A program made the position numbers and the translations under genes. Under the pieces are notes generated by a model. It saw nothing but the letters and a program-made list of their open reading frames with translations. It had not been told where the DNA came from and ran no database searches. A DNA stretch of 6,519 nucleotides from QHXN01 sp040509515 (lineage in GTDB: Bacteria > Acidobacteriota > Blastocatellia > Pyrinomonadales > Pyrinomonadaceae), in assembly GCA_040509515.1 (NCBI GenBank), contig JBEVKV010000536.1, forward strand, positions 1 to 6,519. The letters are read 5' to 3'. Below are positions 1-5,702 of the stretch, piece by piece (within the stretch, counting starts at the first letter, position 1; the number at the start of each line of letters is the position of its first letter).

Positions 1-509
1 GAGATCACCTCCGCCGCTTGGAGCGAAGAGCCGCAGCCGGAGCAGGTCTCGGGGGCATGGGTGATGAGGCGGTCGGGGCGCGCCGCCTGCCTGAGTGTGA
101 CGCCGCGGTGGCCGGGCTGTCCGCCGACCCGACGACCCGACTTCTGCCTGAGGCTCCTGGTGCGCTTAACCTGCTGCCAGGGCGGATCCGTCGAGGGCGG
201 CAAGGATGAGTTATGCGAGTCGCGGGCGGCTGCGGCGCCGTGCTCGACCTCACGCTCCAACTCGCGGATGCGCCGGAGGAGCTGGCGGTTGAGTTGCTGC
301 TGCTCAAGCAACTCCCGCGACCTGCGGTCGAGTGTCCACTTAGTCTTGGCGAGTTCTTTGGCGAGTGTGGCGATGACGGGCTGCGGCTCGCGGGCGGGCT
401 GCGCCTCCAACTCGTCGATGCGGTCTGCGAGGCGGTGGACGAGGCGGACGATGGCCTCGACGCCTTGGGCGAAGAGCCTGCGAACATGAGCCTCACTGAG
501 TAAGTTCAT
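1..509 (-). CDS. tnpC: IS66-family transposase (TnpC), N-terminal 169 residues, cut by window edge
   Basis: Reading the minus strand from ATG at 509-507 gives an uninterrupted frame to the left edge, so the C-terminal catalytic part is missing here. Residues 1-95 are leucine- and arginine-rich and look like the coiled-coil N-terminal region of IS66 transposases. They are followed by the family's hallmark linker SHNSSLPPSTDPP at 98-110, then RSLRQKSGRRVGGQPGHRG at 118-136 and a zinc-ribbon-like H-x4-C-x2-C segment (HAPETCSGCG) at 151-160. This order (leucine zipper, NSSLPPS, SGR..GGQPGH, CxxC) is typical of the family, whose downstream DDE domain cuts and joins the element's ends. No tnpA or tnpB homologue lies upstream on the same strand, as in IS66 elements carrying only tnpC, such as the ISBst12 group. 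The start is uncertain: no good Shine-Dalgarno precedes it and GTG at 518-516 is an in-frame alternative. Confidence 0.9.
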   Translation of the reverse strand, partial: MNLLSEAHVRRLFAQGVEAIVRLVHRLADRIDELEAQPAREPQPVIATLAKELAKTKWTLDRRSRELLEQQQLNRQLLRRIRELEREVEHGAAAARDSHNSSLPPSTDPPWQQVKRTRSLRQKSGRRVGGQPGHRGVTLRQAARPDRLITHAPETCSGCGSSLQAAEVI

Positions 510-670
510 CGCCTGCACGGGGAGCGAAGTGATAGACCGGAGACGGGAAGATAGGTGGTGAGCGTGGCGCGCCGATGGCGCTTCTATAGACTTTGCTTGT
601 TATCAGTTAGCCCAGTACCTGAATAATTACGAGCACCCTTTCACGTCTCATAACATTAATTACGTTACAT

Positions 671-691
671 GAGGGCTTTGTTGCAAAAGTC
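671..691. mobile_element. Candidate solitary insertion-sequence end
   Basis: The stretch GAGGGCTTTGTTGCAAAAGT resembles the tips of several IS families: IS6-type ends carry a GGC-x-CTGTTGCAAA pattern and many IS5-type ends are similar. On the minus strand the same bases read DFCNKAL followed by a stop at 668-664, the kind of C-terminus produced when a transposase gene runs into its terminal repeat. No inverted partner and no transposase of those families is present, so this could be a remnant or chance similarity. Confidence 0.25.
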
Positions 692-1017
692 GGCAGCGGC
701 CTCAAGTTGATGGGTCGAGTCAGGCAGCTCTATCAGCAGACTCCGACAGTCTCAGCGCAAGGCATTCGACTCGTCAAGGCGCGTCTTTGACACTCCCTCC
801 GTCATCGGGGATAATTCGCGACTGCTCATGGCCTAAACACTCCTGGGCAGACAACGTCACGCTCCTCTCCCGTCACGGCGTGTGACACCAATCACTGACG
901 AAATCGGTTCATGCGGTTAGCCTCCGACGGTGCTCGCCAGGCGAGTGCGGCGGGCCGCCTTGTCCGCGGTCGCCAGTCGCCTTGCGCCGACCCACGTTGT
1001 CACAGTCCCGCACGACC

Positions 1018-1029
1018 CCGTGATCACGG
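1018..1029. promoter_or_regulatory. Perfect 12-bp palindrome overlapping the ribosome binding site
   Basis: CCGTGATCACGG is a perfect palindrome whose last two bases are the first two of the Shine-Dalgarno GGAGGA of the surface-protein gene. It could be a repressor operator; as RNA, its self-complementary arms are too close together to form a normal hairpin within one molecule. It may also be a chance palindrome in GC-rich DNA. Confidence 0.35.
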
Positions 1030-1033
1030 AGGA
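1028..1033 (+). promoter_or_regulatory. Ribosome binding site that decides the start at 1043
   Basis: GGAGGA lies 9 nt before ATG 1043. The upstream in-frame ATG at 911 has nothing comparable, and only from 1043 does the protein begin with a proper signal peptide. Confidence 0.85.
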
Positions 1034-1042
1034 AGTAAGCAG

Positions 1043-4000
1043 ATGCCCCGCCACTTTACGCGAAATGACAGCGGCCTGCGCCGCAACCATATCTACACCA
1101 CCCTCGTTGTCCTGTCCCTGCTCGCGCTCTGCGCGACCGGCCTGCATCAGCCGGCCGCACAAGCCGCTGCCGCCTTCACCGTCAACTCGACGGGCGACGG
1201 CGCCGACAGCAACACGGCCGACGGAGTGTGCGATGACGGGAGCGGTGACTGTACTCTGCGGGCGGCCGTCGAGCAGGCCAACCAGTCCGCCGGGGACGAC
1301 ACGATTAACATCACCGTAACGGGCACGATTAACTTGTCGAGCGAGCTGCCGAGACTGTCAAACCTGACGATTACGGGGCCCGGGCTTTCGCAGTTAACTG
1401 TGCGCAGGAATCCCGCCGCCGCCCGCTTTCGCATCTTCACGACCTCCTTCAACTCGACCGTGAGCATCTCGGGGCTGACTATCTCGGGCGGCCGCGCCTC
1501 GGGGCCGAGCGGCGGGGGCGGAATCCTCAACAGCCAAGGCGCGACCCTCACGCTTTCGGACGTGGTCGTGCGCGGGAATTCGGCCGAGGTCTCCCTGTTC
1601 TCCTTCTCCGGCCACGGAGGGGGGATTTTTCACGAAGGCGTTTCGCTCACCCTAACCCACAGCACCGTGAGCGGCAATTCCGCCGCCGACGGGTTGTCCT
1701 CCAGCACGCAAGCCGGCGGCGATGGCGGGGGCATCTACGCGCACCGCGGAATACTCTCTGTCATCAACAGCACCATCAGCGGCAACGAGGCCGGTGACGG
1801 CGGCGGCGGGTCATCCGGGGCTGTCGCCGGCGACGGCGGCGGGTTGTTCATCTCGGGCGCGGCGGTGACTCTGGCTAACAGCACGGTGAGCGGTAACAGC
1901 GCCGGCAACGGCCCGGGAGGTGGCGGCGGCGGCATCAGTGGTGGCGAGTTCACACTGGACAGCTGCACCGTGGCCAGCAACAAGGCCCCCGGAGGTGGCT
2001 CCCGCGGAGGCGGCGTCAGCGGGTTCGGCGTCAAGATTCGGAACTCCATCGTCGCTAACAACACCGCCGGCTTTGACCCGGACGTCTCGGGTACTCTCAA
2101 GTCGCAGGACTACAACCTCATCAGGGACACCACGGGGGCGACCATTAGCGGGGTGACGGCGCACAACCTCACGGGCGTTGACCCCCTGCTCGGCGCGCTC
2201 CAGACAAACCAGGCGTGGACGCAGGAGCACGCGCTCCTGCCGGGCAGCCCCGCCATCGACGCGGGCGACAGCGGCGGGCTGACGACCGACCAGCGCGGGT
2301 TCGCCCGCCCCGTGGACAACGCTTCGGCGGCTAACGCCTCGGACGGCGCCGACATCGGGGCGTACGAGGCGCAGACGCCGCCGGCCGCCGGCCAGCTCCA
2401 GTTCAGCGCCGCGAGCTATTCGGCCGCCGAAGGCGCGGGCGCGGCCGTCATCAGCGTGACGCGGGTCGGCGGCAGCGCCGGCGCCGTCACCGTCACCTTC
2501 AGCACCGCGGACGGGAGTACCGCCGCGGGGGCCGACTACACTGCGGTCTCGGGCTTTACGGTCGCGTTCGCCGACGGCGACGCGGCCACCAAGACCGTCC
2601 AGGTCCCCGTCAACGACGACACGTCGGACGAGACGGACGAGACCGTCAAACTCTACCTCATGAACCCGACGGGGGGCGTGGCCCTCGTCGGCACGCCCGC
2701 CGAGGCGACCCTGACGATTCTCGACAACGACTCACTGCCCTCTTTGTCAGTGGGCGATGTCAGCGTCACGGAGGGCGACGCGGGGACGACCCCCGCGAAC
2801 TTCGTCGTTTCGCTCTCCGGCCCGAGCGGGAAGACCGTGTCGGTCACTTACACCTCCACCACCTTCGGCGCCAACGCGACGGGCGGCGACGATTTCACGC
2901 CCGTCACCGGCCGGCTCAGTTTCGCGCCCGGCGAGACCAGCAAGACCGTAACCGTTTTGGTGCGCGGCGACGCGCACGTCGAGACGGACGAGACCTACTT
3001 TTTCGACCTGACGGACGCGGACAACGCGACAGTCTCCGTAGCGAGGGGGCACGGGACGATAGTCAACGATGACTCGCCGGCGACGAAGAGTGTGCAGTTC
3101 AGCGGGACGTCCTTCCCCAGCGGAGAGGGCGGCGGCACCGTCACTATCATCACGATCTACCGCACGGGTGACCTCGCCGCCGAGGCTTCGGTCGATTACT
3201 CGACTTCAGACGGGACGGCGAAGGAACGCGGCGACTACATGTCGGCCTTCGGACGCCTGAAGTTCGCCCCCCACTCTTCGTTCGCTTCGCTGACCCTGCT
3301 CATCACCAACGACCGCTACAGCGAGGAGGAAGAGACGTTCACCGTAGCGCTGTCGAACCCCTCTGGTGTCACGCTGGGTGCGGGCTCGACCGCCACGGTC
3401 GCCATCCGCGACGACGACACGGCGGATGGACCCAGCCCCGTTGCCCTCGGCCCGGGCTTCGACGCCTCGTTCTTCGTCCGCCAGCATTACCGCGATTTCC
3501 TGGGGCGCGAGCCGGACTCTTCGGGGTTACAGTTCTGGTTTGACGAAATCGAGAAATGCGGCGCCGACCAGCAGTGCCGAGAGGTCAAGCGGATTCACGT
3601 CAGCGCCGCCTTCTTCCTCTCCATCGAATTTCAGGAGACCGGCTTCCTCTCCTATCGCGCGCGCAAGGCGGCCTTCGGCAACCTCGCGGGCAAGCCCGTG
3701 CCCGTCGCACGCGAGGAGATGCTTCGAGACATGCAGGGGCTAGGGTCTGAGCTGGTCGTCAACGCGCCGGGGTGGGAGCAGAAACTTGAGCAGAACAAGC
3801 AGGCGTACTTCGAACAGCTGACCTCCTCCGGCCGCTTCGCCGCGCTCTACCCTCAGTCGCTGCCGGCGGAGCAGTTCGTGGACGCGCTCAACGCGAACGC
3901 GGGCGGCGCGCTCTCCAAAGAGGAGAGGGACGCCCTCGTCGTCGGCCTTCAGGCTAACTCCAAGACCAGGGCGCAGGCGCTCAGGGCGGTCGCAGAGGAC

Positions 4001-4216
4001 GCGGACTTCGCCTCCGCGGAGAAGAATAGGGCGTTCGTCCTAATGCAGTACTTCGGCTACCTCAGGCGCGACCCCGACAGCGCGCCCGACTCAGACTTCT
4101 CCGGCTACGACTTCTGGCTCTCGAAGCTCAACGAGTTCAACGGCGACTTCATCGGCGCGGAGATGGTCAAGGCGTTCATCTCCTCCGACGAGTACCGGAA
4201 GAGGTTCGGGCTGTAA
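1043..4216 (+). CDS. Large exported beta-helix / Calx-beta / DUF4214 surface protein, 1057 aa
   Basis: This is a probable cell-surface or secreted protein; no enzyme motif is visible. Residues 1-42 are a signal peptide with basic RR at 13-14, a hydrophobic core at about 19-34 and a likely cut after AQA near 41. Residues 45-80 match the CSLREA-type N-terminal motif (FTVNST...CTLRAAVEQAN). Residues 105-345 form a glycine-rich right-handed beta-helix with repeated STVSGNSA rungs, closed by a choice-of-anchor Q-like end (SPAIDAGD, DQRGFARP, DIGAYE, 402-442). Three Calx-beta domains follow at about 451-563, 566-677 and 683-792, each ending in an acidic D(N/D)D motif, consistent with calcium binding. 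DUF4214 modules occur at about 806-865 (HYRDFLGREPDSSGLQFW) and 995-1057. No LPXTG or PEP-CTERM sorting signal is seen. Such proteins are usually linked to adhesion or matrix roles, which is inference here. The start is set by the ribosome binding site at 1028; an ATG at 911 is unlikely. Confidence 0.93.
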   Translation: MPRHFTRNDSGLRRNHIYTTLVVLSLLALCATGLHQPAAQAAAAFTVNSTGDGADSNTADGVCDDGSGDCTLRAAVEQANQSAGDDTINITVTGTINLSSELPRLSNLTITGPGLSQLTVRRNPAAARFRIFTTSFNSTVSISGLTISGGRASGPSGGGGILNSQGATLTLSDVVVRGNSAEVSLFSFSGHGGGIFHEGVSLTLTHSTVSGNSAADGLSSSTQAGGDGGGIYAHRGILSVINSTISGNEAGDGGGGSSGAVAGDGGGLFISGAAVTLANSTVSGNSAGNGPGGGGGGISGGEFTLDSCTVASNKAPGGGSRGGGVSGFGVKIRNSIVANNTAGFDPDVSGTLKSQDYNLIRDTTGATISGVTAHNLTGVDPLLGALQTNQAWTQEHALLPGSPAIDAGDSGGLTTDQRGFARPVDNASAANASDGADIGAYEAQTPPAAGQLQFSAASYSAAEGAGAAVISVTRVGGSAGAVTVTFSTADGSTAAGADYTAVSGFTVAFADGDAATKTVQVPVNDDTSDETDETVKLYLMNPTGGVALVGTPAEATLTILDNDSLPSLSVGDVSVTEGDAGTTPANFVVSLSGPSGKTVSVTYTSTTFGANATGGDDFTPVTGRLSFAPGETSKTVTVLVRGDAHVETDETYFFDLTDADNATVSVARGHGTIVNDDSPATKSVQFSGTSFPSGEGGGTVTIITIYRTGDLAAEASVDYSTSDGTAKERGDYMSAFGRLKFAPHSSFASLTLLITNDRYSEEEETFTVALSNPSGVTLGAGSTATVAIRDDDTADGPSPVALGPGFDASFFVRQHYRDFLGREPDSSGLQFWFDEIEKCGADQQCREVKRIHVSAAFFLSIEFQETGFLSYRARKAAFGNLAGKPVPVAREEMLRDMQGLGSELVVNAPGWEQKLEQNKQAYFEQLTSSGRFAALYPQSLPAEQFVDALNANAGGALSKEERDALVVGLQANSKTRAQALRAVAEDADFASAEKNRAFVLMQYFGYLRRDPDSAPDSDFSGYDFWLSKLNEFNGDFIGAEMVKAFISSDEYRKRFGL
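1658..2065 (+). repeat. Degenerate beta-helix rung repeats in the surface-protein gene
   Basis: This segment encodes residues 206-341 with five copies of a rung motif: HSTVSGNSA, NSTISGNEA, NSTVSGNSA, SCTVASNKA and NSIVANNTA. A partial earlier copy, VVRGNSA, lies at 175-181. Between rungs are glycine-rich loops of unequal length (GGDGGG, GDGGGG, GPGGGGGG, GGGSRGGG). At DNA level the AACAGCAC-x2-T-x-AGCGG core recurs, so slippage or recombination could change the rung number. Confidence 0.75.
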
Positions 4217-4237
4217 CTATAAACTCGGACGAAAAAC

Positions 4238-4274
4238 GAAGGCCGCCCGTGGAGAATGACAGCGGGCGGCCTTC
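4238..4274. terminator. Bidirectional intrinsic terminator between convergent genes
   Basis: A perfect 12-bp stem, GAAGGCCGCCCG (4238-4249) pairing with CGGGCGGCCTTC (4263-4274), encloses a 13-nt loop. On the plus strand it is followed by the T-rich CATCTTTTC; on the minus strand it is followed by CGTTTTTC. It starts 21 bp after the stop of the surface-protein gene and lies 15 bp past the stop of the minus-strand gene at 4290, so it can serve both. Confidence 0.88.
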
Positions 4275-4289
4275 CATCTTTTCAGCCCG

Positions 4290-4631
4290 TTACAAACCAT
4301 ACTTACCTTTCGCCCGAATTAACCTTCCGTTCTGGGCCTTCACCTTCCCATCATCCAGTCGCTCCAAGTGGCTGAAGTCGGTAATTCGGCACACCTCCAC
4401 GATCAGGCGGACCAGGTCTTCTTGGAATTGCGCCTCGTGACTGGCCATGTAGTTGACGAGGTCTCTGACGATGTTGCGCTTACTGTCACTCCAGTTAAGG
4501 GACCCGACGATCGCGCGGTTTTCGATAACAGAAATCAGGAAGGAACGGAGGTCAGGCTTGTACCAATAGGTGTGCGTGAGGGCGTCCTGCAGGGCGACCA
4601 GCGCTGCTGGGGCAATCTTTTTGCGACTCAT
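4290..4631 (-). CDS. Hypothetical protein, 113 aa, resembling an N-terminal domain of larger proteins
   Basis: The product is a soluble, mostly helical, charged protein without a signal peptide or membrane segment. The conserved-looking core includes YWYKPDLRSFL at 22-32, LNWSDSKRNIVRDLV at 45-59 and ITDFSHLERLDDGK at 83-96. From memory, this pattern (YWYK-DLR-FL, LNW--KR-I, DF-HL--LDDG-K) occurs at the N-terminus of longer multidomain proteins, but I cannot name the family or a function. The frame stops soon after LDDGK with a short basic tail (NGRLIRAKGKYGL), and no continuation exists in the other frames, so it may be a trimmed domain. The terminator directly after the stop suggests a self-contained transcription unit. 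ATG 4631 is the only start between an upstream in-frame stop and the conserved region; its Shine-Dalgarno is weak (AGGG about 11 nt upstream). Confidence 0.75.
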   Translation of the reverse strand: MSRKKIAPAALVALQDALTHTYWYKPDLRSFLISVIENRAIVGSLNWSDSKRNIVRDLVNYMASHEAQFQEDLVRLIVEVCRITDFSHLERLDDGKVKAQNGRLIRAKGKYGL

Positions 4632-4819
4632 AGAGCGGTCAAAATCCCTAGTGAGATTTAGATGTTACGGCCGAGACTTCAGTCCATCATAAAACGGCGC
4701 GCACGCCCAATTCTCTCACACAGACATAAGATGTTGGAGTATCTGTCCGGCGTAATGTCGCTTATCCGGCAGCGAAATAGCGTGCGGGGACACGTATAAC
4801 AAGGTAGCGCGGTAGACGG
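4632..4819. other. Intergenic spacer before the first small gene
   Basis: I see no gene in this stretch. It contains the leader of the 113-aa gene, a weak -10-like TATGAT on the minus strand (4686-4691) without a matching -35, and the TAA-N6-TTA motif at 4751-4770. No clear hairpin terminator follows the minus-strand small gene that ends at 4820. Confidence 0.5.
4751..4770 (+). repeat. TAA-N6-TTA motif, copy 1
   Basis: CGTAATGTCGCTTATCCGGC shares 16 of 20 bases with the sequence at 6032-6051 in the same orientation. Short inverted TAA/TTA arms around a 6-bp centre, here also bordered by CCGG on each side, are the layout seen at Xer/dif-type tyrosine recombinase core sites. No recombinase gene is present in the window, so the role is speculative. 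Confidence 0.3.
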
Positions 4820-4981
4820 CTACGGCGGGGTTTCGAGGTCGCCGACGGCCGGTGGCATCTGCGGGTCGCCGAAGAACCTCAGCGGGGTGATGGGGATGTC
4901 GCCCATCAAGTCCGTGTGGCTTATGCCGAGTAGATCAGTGTGCATGATGCCACTGCAAGGAAATGAGATGTTACCTTTCAT
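4820..4981 (-). CDS. Small protein of an unrecognised family, 53 aa (copy A)
   Basis: ATG 4981 is preceded 5 nt upstream by AGAGG, and the frame ends in TAG at 4820. The peptide begins MKGNISFPCS. Residues 11-26 hold two tandem octapeptides, GIMHTDLL and GISHTDLM, followed by GDIPITPLRFFGD (27-39) and the C-terminus GDLETPP (47-53). It is clearly related to the product of 5784-5939: the patterns GI-x-H-x-D, GI-(x)-HTDL-x-GD-x-PI-x-P-x-R-x2-GD and LETPP occur in both in the same order. That conservation in two independent loci, plus ribosome binding sites on both, is the case for a real gene. It is acidic and has one Cys, no signal peptide and no membrane segment. Regular His and Asp residues could suggest metal binding, but this is only a guess. 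A decayed reading frame ends 27 bp upstream on the same strand. Confidence 0.68.
   Translation of the reverse strand: MKGNISFPCSGIMHTDLLGISHTDLMGDIPITPLRFFGDPQMPPAVGDLETPP
4904..4951 (-). repeat. Two tandem 24-bp repeats encoding GI-x-HTDL-x
   Basis: The units 4928-4951 (GIMHTDLL) and 4904-4927 (GISHTDLM) match at about 15 of 24 bases, with differences concentrated at third positions and at variable residues. This pattern fits an old in-frame duplication under protein-level constraint. Confidence 0.6.
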
Positions 4982-4986
4982 GTTGG

Positions 4987-4991
4987 CCTCT
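4987..4991 (-). promoter_or_regulatory. Ribosome binding site of small gene A
   Basis: AGAGG on the minus strand, 5 nt before ATG 4981. It supports this start over the in-frame ATG at residue 13. A -10-like GATAAT lies at 5013-5008 on the same strand, but no good -35 is visible. Confidence 0.55.
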
Positions 4992-5003
4992 GGTCTAATT
5001 TCA

Positions 5004-5041
5004 GGTGATTATCCCTTGTCGTGGGTTATGACGTTTACGTA
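5004..5041 (+). repeat. Left arm of imperfect inverted repeat flanking the 130-aa gene
   Basis: This 38-bp stretch matches the reverse complement of 5703-5741 at about 31 of 39 aligned columns with one gap. The inner 18 bp match at 17 positions: TACGTAAACGTCATAACC here on the minus strand against TACGTAAACGTCATGACC on the plus strand at the other end. The arms enclose 5042-5702, including the whole 130-aa gene. Confidence 0.65.
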
Positions 5042-5098
5042 GCCATCGTTCCACGAAATGAATGCTGTGAACGGCGCAAACCTACATCGAAGGGGTAA
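5009..5098 (-). pseudogene. Decayed C-terminal coding fragment (YVNVITHDKG)
   Basis: The minus-strand frame from 5098 down to TAA at 5011-5009 reads ...FISWNDGYVNVITHDKG. It has no start codon and is preceded by an in-frame TGA. The tail YVNV-(I/M)-T-x-D-x-G is also encoded at 5703-5732 on the plus strand (YVNVMTFDEG), codon for codon in the same frame. I read it as the remnant of a gene whose tail resembles that of the neighbouring exported protein; it could instead be a non-coding DNA repeat that happens to be open. Confidence 0.3.
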
Positions 5099-5110
5099 TC
5101 ACGTTATTAC
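5095..5110. promoter_or_regulatory. 16-bp near-palindrome upstream of the 130-aa gene
   Basis: GTAATCACGTTATTAC is a palindrome apart from one mismatched pair: 5-bp arms and an ACGT centre. It starts exactly 60 bp before a second element of the same architecture at 5155 and lies in the divergent region between small gene A and the 130-aa gene. It is a possible regulator binding site. Confidence 0.35.
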
Positions 5111-5128
5111 TAACCCGAGTCGTTTGGC

Positions 5129-5153
5129 CCCCGGCCTTGCCCGAAAGCCGGGG
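5129..5153 (+). promoter_or_regulatory. GC hairpin in the upstream region of the 130-aa gene
   Basis: CCCCGGC (5129-5135) pairs with GCCGGGG (5147-5153). CTT/AAG pairing can extend the stem inward with a bulge, leaving a short loop. No T-run follows on either strand, so it is not an obvious terminator. It lies 62 bp before the start codon and could be part of a leader RNA. Confidence 0.35.
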
Positions 5154-5154
5154 A

Positions 5155-5170
5155 AGTGATAGCTTTCACT
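5155..5170. promoter_or_regulatory. Second 16-bp near-palindrome upstream of the 130-aa gene
   Basis: AGTGATAGCTTTCACT is palindromic except for one mismatched pair, with 5-bp arms and an AGCT centre: the same geometry as the element at 5095 but different arm sequence. It directly follows the GC hairpin and lies 45 bp before ATG 5216. Confidence 0.35.
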
Positions 5171-5203
5171 CGCTCCGGACCTCACCATTGGCCTCAACAA
5201 CTA

Positions 5204-5208
5204 AGGAG
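5204..5208 (+). promoter_or_regulatory. Ribosome binding site deciding the start at 5216
   Basis: AGGAG lies 7 nt before ATG 5216. An upstream in-frame GTG at 5156 has no such site and would put a histidine- and arginine-rich stretch before the signal peptide. Confidence 0.85.
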
Positions 5209-5215
5209 AACACTC

Positions 5216-5608
5216 ATGTCCAAAGTCGGAAAACTCAACCGCAGACTCTTCACCCTTATCACGCTGCTCGCCTGCCTGACGCTGGTCACGCCCTCGAACA
5301 CGCCCACGACAATAGCAGCACCCCCGCCTCCGCCGAGCCCCTACCAGTTCTCGGGCACCGTCAACTACTGGTACTACGTAGCCAACTACCCGGGGGTCGC
5401 CATCTACAAGTGGAACGGCAGTGCGTGGGTCTACCACGGCAGCGCATCGGGGAACGGGTGCGGTAGATTCACTTACGACGCGGGTGGCCCCGGCGAGTAC
5501 AAGGCTGTCGTGGACGGCTACACTGTCGTGGTGGATTCCGGCGTTTGCCCCCAGTCGTTGGACAGTGACTACGCGTATGTTTACTGGGAGATGACCGCCT
5601 CGTTATGA
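5216..5608 (+). CDS. Small exported protein, 130 aa, predicted beta-sandwich
   Basis: The protein has a basic start (MSKVGKLNRR), a hydrophobic segment at 11-24 and a proline-rich linker at 36-42, as in an exported protein. Cleavage after about residue 34 is plausible. LLAC at 17-20 partly resembles a lipobox, so a lipoprotein is possible but less likely because the hydrophobic core continues past the cysteine. The mature part alternates aromatic and small residues (SGTVNYWYYV 46-55, GVAIYKWNG 60-68, GEYKAVVDGYTVVV 93-106), suggesting a beta-sandwich like carboxypeptidase-regulatory or transthyretin-like domains; this is a fold guess, not a family match. Cys82 and Cys111 could form a disulfide. 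The function is unknown. The gene stands alone on its strand, bounded by a hairpin terminator and by inverted repeats. Its tail LDSDYAYV...MT resembles the decayed frame just downstream. Confidence 0.85.
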   Translation: MSKVGKLNRRLFTLITLLACLTLVTPSNTPTTIAAPPPPPSPYQFSGTVNYWYYVANYPGVAIYKWNGSAWVYHGSASGNGCGRFTYDAGGPGEYKAVVDGYTVVVDSGVCPQSLDSDYAYVYWEMTASL

Positions 5609-5610
5609 GC

Positions 5611-5637
5611 CGGACCGGGGCGGACTCGCCCCGGCCG
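5611..5637 (+). terminator. Hairpin terminator of the 130-aa gene
   Basis: CCGGGGCG (5615-5622) pairs perfectly with CGCCCCGG (5627-5634) around a GACT tetraloop. The stem extends by three pairs past a bulged A. It begins 2 bp after the stop codon. The following ATTTCATCT is only weakly T-rich, so termination may be partial. Confidence 0.65.
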
Positions 5638-5702
5638 ATTTCATCTGTCCCTTCGTTCGCGTCTGGGAGTATGTATCATCAGCCGACCATGTAGACAGTG
5701 AG

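Larger units (their letters stand above)
510..1042. other. Intergenic stretch without a recognisable gene
   Basis: This 533-bp interval separates the leftward transposase gene from the rightward surface-protein gene. I see no open frame with a ribosome binding site or recognisable product. Positions 590-680 are AT-rich compared with the flanks and should include the end of the IS66 element, but I could not identify its terminal inverted repeat. Positions 671-691 resemble an insertion-sequence tip. From 790 to 1042 the sequence is the upstream region of the surface-protein gene, and no confident -35/-10 pair is visible. An in-frame ATG at 911 would extend that gene, but it lacks a ribosome binding site and the added residues do not look like protein. 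Confidence 0.6.

Noticed and set aside
5..503. Other-frame open readings over the left edge on both strands.
   Set aside because: They are serine/arginine-rich or antisense shadows; the minus-strand frame from 509 carries the IS66 motifs.
710..790. A 26-codon plus-strand frame starting just inside the candidate IS end.
   Set aside because: Too short, no ribosome binding site and no recognisable transposase motif.
911..1042. In-frame upstream start (ATG 911) adding 44 residues to the large surface protein.
   Set aside because: It has no ribosome binding site. The added residues are arginine/proline-rich and would bury the signal peptide; ATG 1043 has GGAGGA at 9 nt.
4368..4661. Plus-strand frame of 97 codons.
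   Set aside because: It is the antisense shadow of the 113-aa minus-strand gene.
5156..5215. GTG start adding 20 residues before the 130-aa exported protein.
   Set aside because: It starts inside the near-palindrome next to the GC hairpin, without a ribosome binding site, and would displace the signal peptide; ATG 5216 has AGGAG.
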